From positions 248,001 to 312,000 of the forward strand of contig NZ_KQ949027.1 in the NCBI RefSeq assembly GCF_001514285.1: DNA of 64,000 nt, in the 5' to 3' direction. Source of the DNA: Streptomyces sp. DSM 15324. GTDB lineage: Bacteria; Actinomycetota; Actinomycetes; Streptomycetales; Streptomycetaceae. The notes under the pieces are model-generated. The model was not told the origin of the DNA. It searched no databases and worked only from the letters and a program-made list of their open reading frames with translations. Made by a program: the position numbers and the translations under genes. Shown piece by piece: positions 62,659 through 64,000 of the stretch. Within the stretch, counting starts at the first letter, position 1; every line of letters starts with the position of its first letter.

Positions 62659-62901
62659 TCACTCCCATGCCCTTGGTGTGTGTGTGTAGACGACCGTGAT
62701 CGCCTCGGCCGAGTCGCGGGCGAGCGGGGTCGTGTACGTGTACTCCACCGACGGCGGCCGCCAGCCGGGGATCGCTCGGCCCACCGCCGGGTCGCGTCCG
62801 ATCGCCAGGAGCGCATCCCGGACGACCTCTCGCTCACCCTCGGTCAAATCACCGAACGCCTTCTTCGCGGGCTCGGCCTCCTCCAGAGGGACATCGTTCA
62901 C
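62659..62901 (-). CDS. small RelE/ParE-like protein, C terminus disrupted
   Basis: 80 residues; ATG 62901 overlaps the DUF6247 stop by four bases. The start reads KAFGDLTEGEREVVRDALL, then DPAVGRAIPGWRPPSVEYTY and a strand AEAITVVY, like the short RelE/ParE-type toxins of Streptomyces. After TVVY the frame runs into THTPRAWE and stops. The expected end (YFRDPQVVD) lies in another frame just downstream to a TGA at 62618, beyond a 38-base insertion that repeats ACGGTCGTCTAC. The protein is probably altered at its C terminus. Confidence 0.6.
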   Translation of the reverse strand: MNDVPLEEAEPAKKAFGDLTEGEREVVRDALLAIGRDPAVGRAIPGWRPPSVEYTYTTPLARDSAEAITVVYTHTPRAWE

Positions 62902-63173
62902 GCAGGGCCGCCTTCGCCGCGCGCGTCCTCCAGAGCGGTCATGATCTCCGGCGAGTTCCTGATCAGGATCCGGTGCCGGTAGGCCCGTACCACTGCCGCC
63001 GCGCCCGCGAAGTCGTTGGTCGGGGCGGCTCCTATGGCGGCGGCCAGCTCCTGCTCGAAACGCTCCCGGTCACCAGGGAAGCCGTAGCGGCTGAGCGCAC
63101 TGCGCAGATCGTCCACGGTCCGGATCTCCGGGAGCGGCATCGCTCCCCAGCCGTGCTCGGGCTGTGCGCTCAT
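62898..63173 (-). CDS. DUF6247 family protein, probable antitoxin-like partner
   Basis: 91 residues from ATG 63173. The DUF6247 pattern is visible: LPEIRTVDDLRSALSRYGFP, GDRERFEQELAAAIGAA, and VVRAYRHRILIRNSPEIMTA. Cytosolic and helical. It is overlapped by the small RelE/ParE-like gene downstream (ATGA), the arrangement of a toxin-antitoxin operon with antitoxin first; this function is inferred from organisation, not from tested members. Confidence 0.72.
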   Translation of the reverse strand: MSAQPEHGWGAMPLPEIRTVDDLRSALSRYGFPGDRERFEQELAAAIGAAPTNDFAGAAAVVRAYRHRILIRNSPEIMTALEDARGEGGPA

Positions 63174-63247
63174 GGTCTGCTCCTGACGAACGAGGCATGG
63201 CTCCTCTTCCAGTATGGCGCCGACGAACCGGGCCCGGCAGCCCGTAC

Positions 63248-63691
63248 TCACCGCGCCACCCCGCCTCCGCAGTCCGCCCACAGCAGCTTGCCGCCCCTCG
63301 ACGCGCCGAGTTCGCGCAGCACGGACACGCCCACCTCGTCGGCACAGGCCCGCACCAGATGCAGCCCCCGGCCGCCTTCGGTGTCGGGCGGCGGTACGGC
63401 GTCCTTGTCGACGTCGGCCGAGAAGGCGGGCGGGATCCTCGGATCCGTATCCCAGACGGCGACCCGTAGGCGGCCGGGGTGCGGGGACAGGACGCGTAGG
63501 GAGTACGGGCCCTTCGTATGGCAGTGCGAGTTGGCGAGCAGCTCACCCGCGACCAGCTCCGCCGTGGGCGTCAGCTCGCCCAGGTCATGGGCGGCGAGGA
63601 TCAGCCTGAGGGTGCCTCGGGCGATACCCGGTGCGCGTGGATCTCGGGGAAGGTGCAGGGTGTAGTTCCAGCACGGGGTTACGGTGGCCAT
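63248..63691 (-). CDS. RsbW-like ATP-binding protein (HATPase_c)
   Basis: 147 residues. GHKL ATPase motifs: N box AELVAGELLANSHCHTKG, G1 VAVWDTDPR, G2 EGGRGLHLVRACAD. This is the anti-sigma-factor kinase fold; the many Streptomyces copies are often orphan and next to XRE/DUF397 proteins. It lies divergent from an XRE gene at the right edge, forming the same regulatory set type as the 33.7-34.9 kb pair. Kinase activity on an anti-anti-sigma partner is possible but no partner gene is here. Confidence 0.85.
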   Translation of the reverse strand: MATVTPCWNYTLHLPRDPRAPGIARGTLRLILAAHDLGELTPTAELVAGELLANSHCHTKGPYSLRVLSPHPGRLRVAVWDTDPRIPPAFSADVDKDAVPPPDTEGGRGLHLVRACADEVGVSVLRELGASRGGKLLWADCGGGVAR

Positions 63692-63891
63692 GGAAGTCTC
63701 CGATCACTGAGGGGAGTTGGACGGGTGCCTGGTGTCATTGCCGCGGCGTCCCGCGGTGCGCTTCCGGGCGGGGCGCCTGGTTCAGTACGCTATCGACCGG
63801 ACACCTAATACATTTCCCATTTCGGCAATCACGTGAGGTTTTCCCTCGTGTGAGTGACACCAACGCGCAGCTTTCCAAGGAAGGTCGGCCA

Positions 63892-64000
63892 TTGGCCCCC
63901 AAGACCGCGACGAGTGCCCGCCGCCTCCGCCTCGGCACGGAGCTGCGCAGGCTCCGGGAGAGGGCAGGGCTGTCCGTCACCGAAGGGGCCCGTCAACTCG
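63892..64000 (+). CDS. XRE-family regulator, N-terminal part (cut by window end)
   Basis: A TTG start at 63892 has AAGGAAGG seven bases upstream; a GTG at 63850 in the same frame has a poorer site. The visible 36 residues (TATSARRLRLGTELRRLRER, then AGLSVTEGARQL) are the first helices of an XRE domain like that of the Scr1-type protein at 34092. A DUF5753 domain probably follows outside the window. Divergent from the RsbW-like ATPase gene with 200 bases between. Confidence 0.75.
   Translation, partial: MAPKTATSARRLRLGTELRRLRERAGLSVTEGARQL

Overview
The window is about 70% GC or higher. Start codons are often GTG and sometimes TTG, third codon positions are almost all G or C, and long open antisense frames lie under nearly every gene. 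The gene content includes a chloride channel of the ClC type, FO synthase for coenzyme F420, an Scr1-type regulator with a DUF397 partner, LAXTG wall sorting, Tat exporters and many ricin-type CBM13 enzymes. Together these point to a Streptomyces or very close actinomycete chromosome. No rRNA, tRNA, CRISPR array, intact transposase or replication origin is visible.

Layout. 0-3.9 kb is decayed or sparse: a broken Ser/Thr kinase gene, a truncated secreted-protein gene, two tandem I36-like secreted proteins and a gene-poor stretch. 3.9-16.6 kb carries a Tat-exported GH26 mannanase, an ArsR-type regulator with its MFS exporter, an FUSC-type membrane protein, a K+ channel, two VOC proteins, an alpha/beta hydrolase, a processive family 2 glycosyltransferase followed by a tiny LAXTG protein, and the wreck of an NTF2-like/MBL-hydrolase operon. 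16.6-32.6 kb holds an AraC regulator with a short UvrA paralogue, a ClC channel, a GH15/DUF2252/(broken) GMC oxidoreductase operon, several small membrane proteins, a second MFS/ArsR pair with a clear palindromic operator, and glutathione peroxidase.

32.6-40.9 kb looks like conserved Streptomyces core: a MerR regulator with a MerR-type promoter, the Scr1/DUF397 pair, a GPP34 protein, a membrane-anchored D-Ala-D-Ala carboxypeptidase with a very long acidic N-terminal region, and a polytopic membrane protein. 40.9-52.4 kb is an accessory plant-polysaccharide block. It has a CBM13-GH62 arabinofuranosidase, an unassigned CBM13 secreted protein, and a trimodular GH10-CBM13-GH62 enzyme expected to both cut xylan and remove its arabinose branches. 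Around these are fragments of the same gene families, copied terminators, a shared upstream motif and a SigE-type sigma factor with a membrane partner. 52.4-64 kb returns to core-like content: an SDR with a TetR-type operator; an ADP-ribosylglycohydrolase-like protein and an L,D-transpeptidase-like protein that both lack their catalytic residues; fbiC and an F420-type LLM oxidoreductase; a PHP-domain exported protein; two membrane proteins; a DUF6247/small-toxin-like pair; and an ATPase/XRE divergent pair at the right edge.

Togetherness. The GH26, GH10 and GH62 proteins form a secreted hemicellulose-attack set, and the FO synthase next to a luciferase-like oxidoreductase is a cofactor/user pair. 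Regulator genes repeatedly sit beside their likely targets (ArsR/MFS twice, AraC/UvrA2, Scr1/DUF397). Pseudogenes are unusually common. Most show internal deletions or small insertions with frameshifts rather than insertion sequences.
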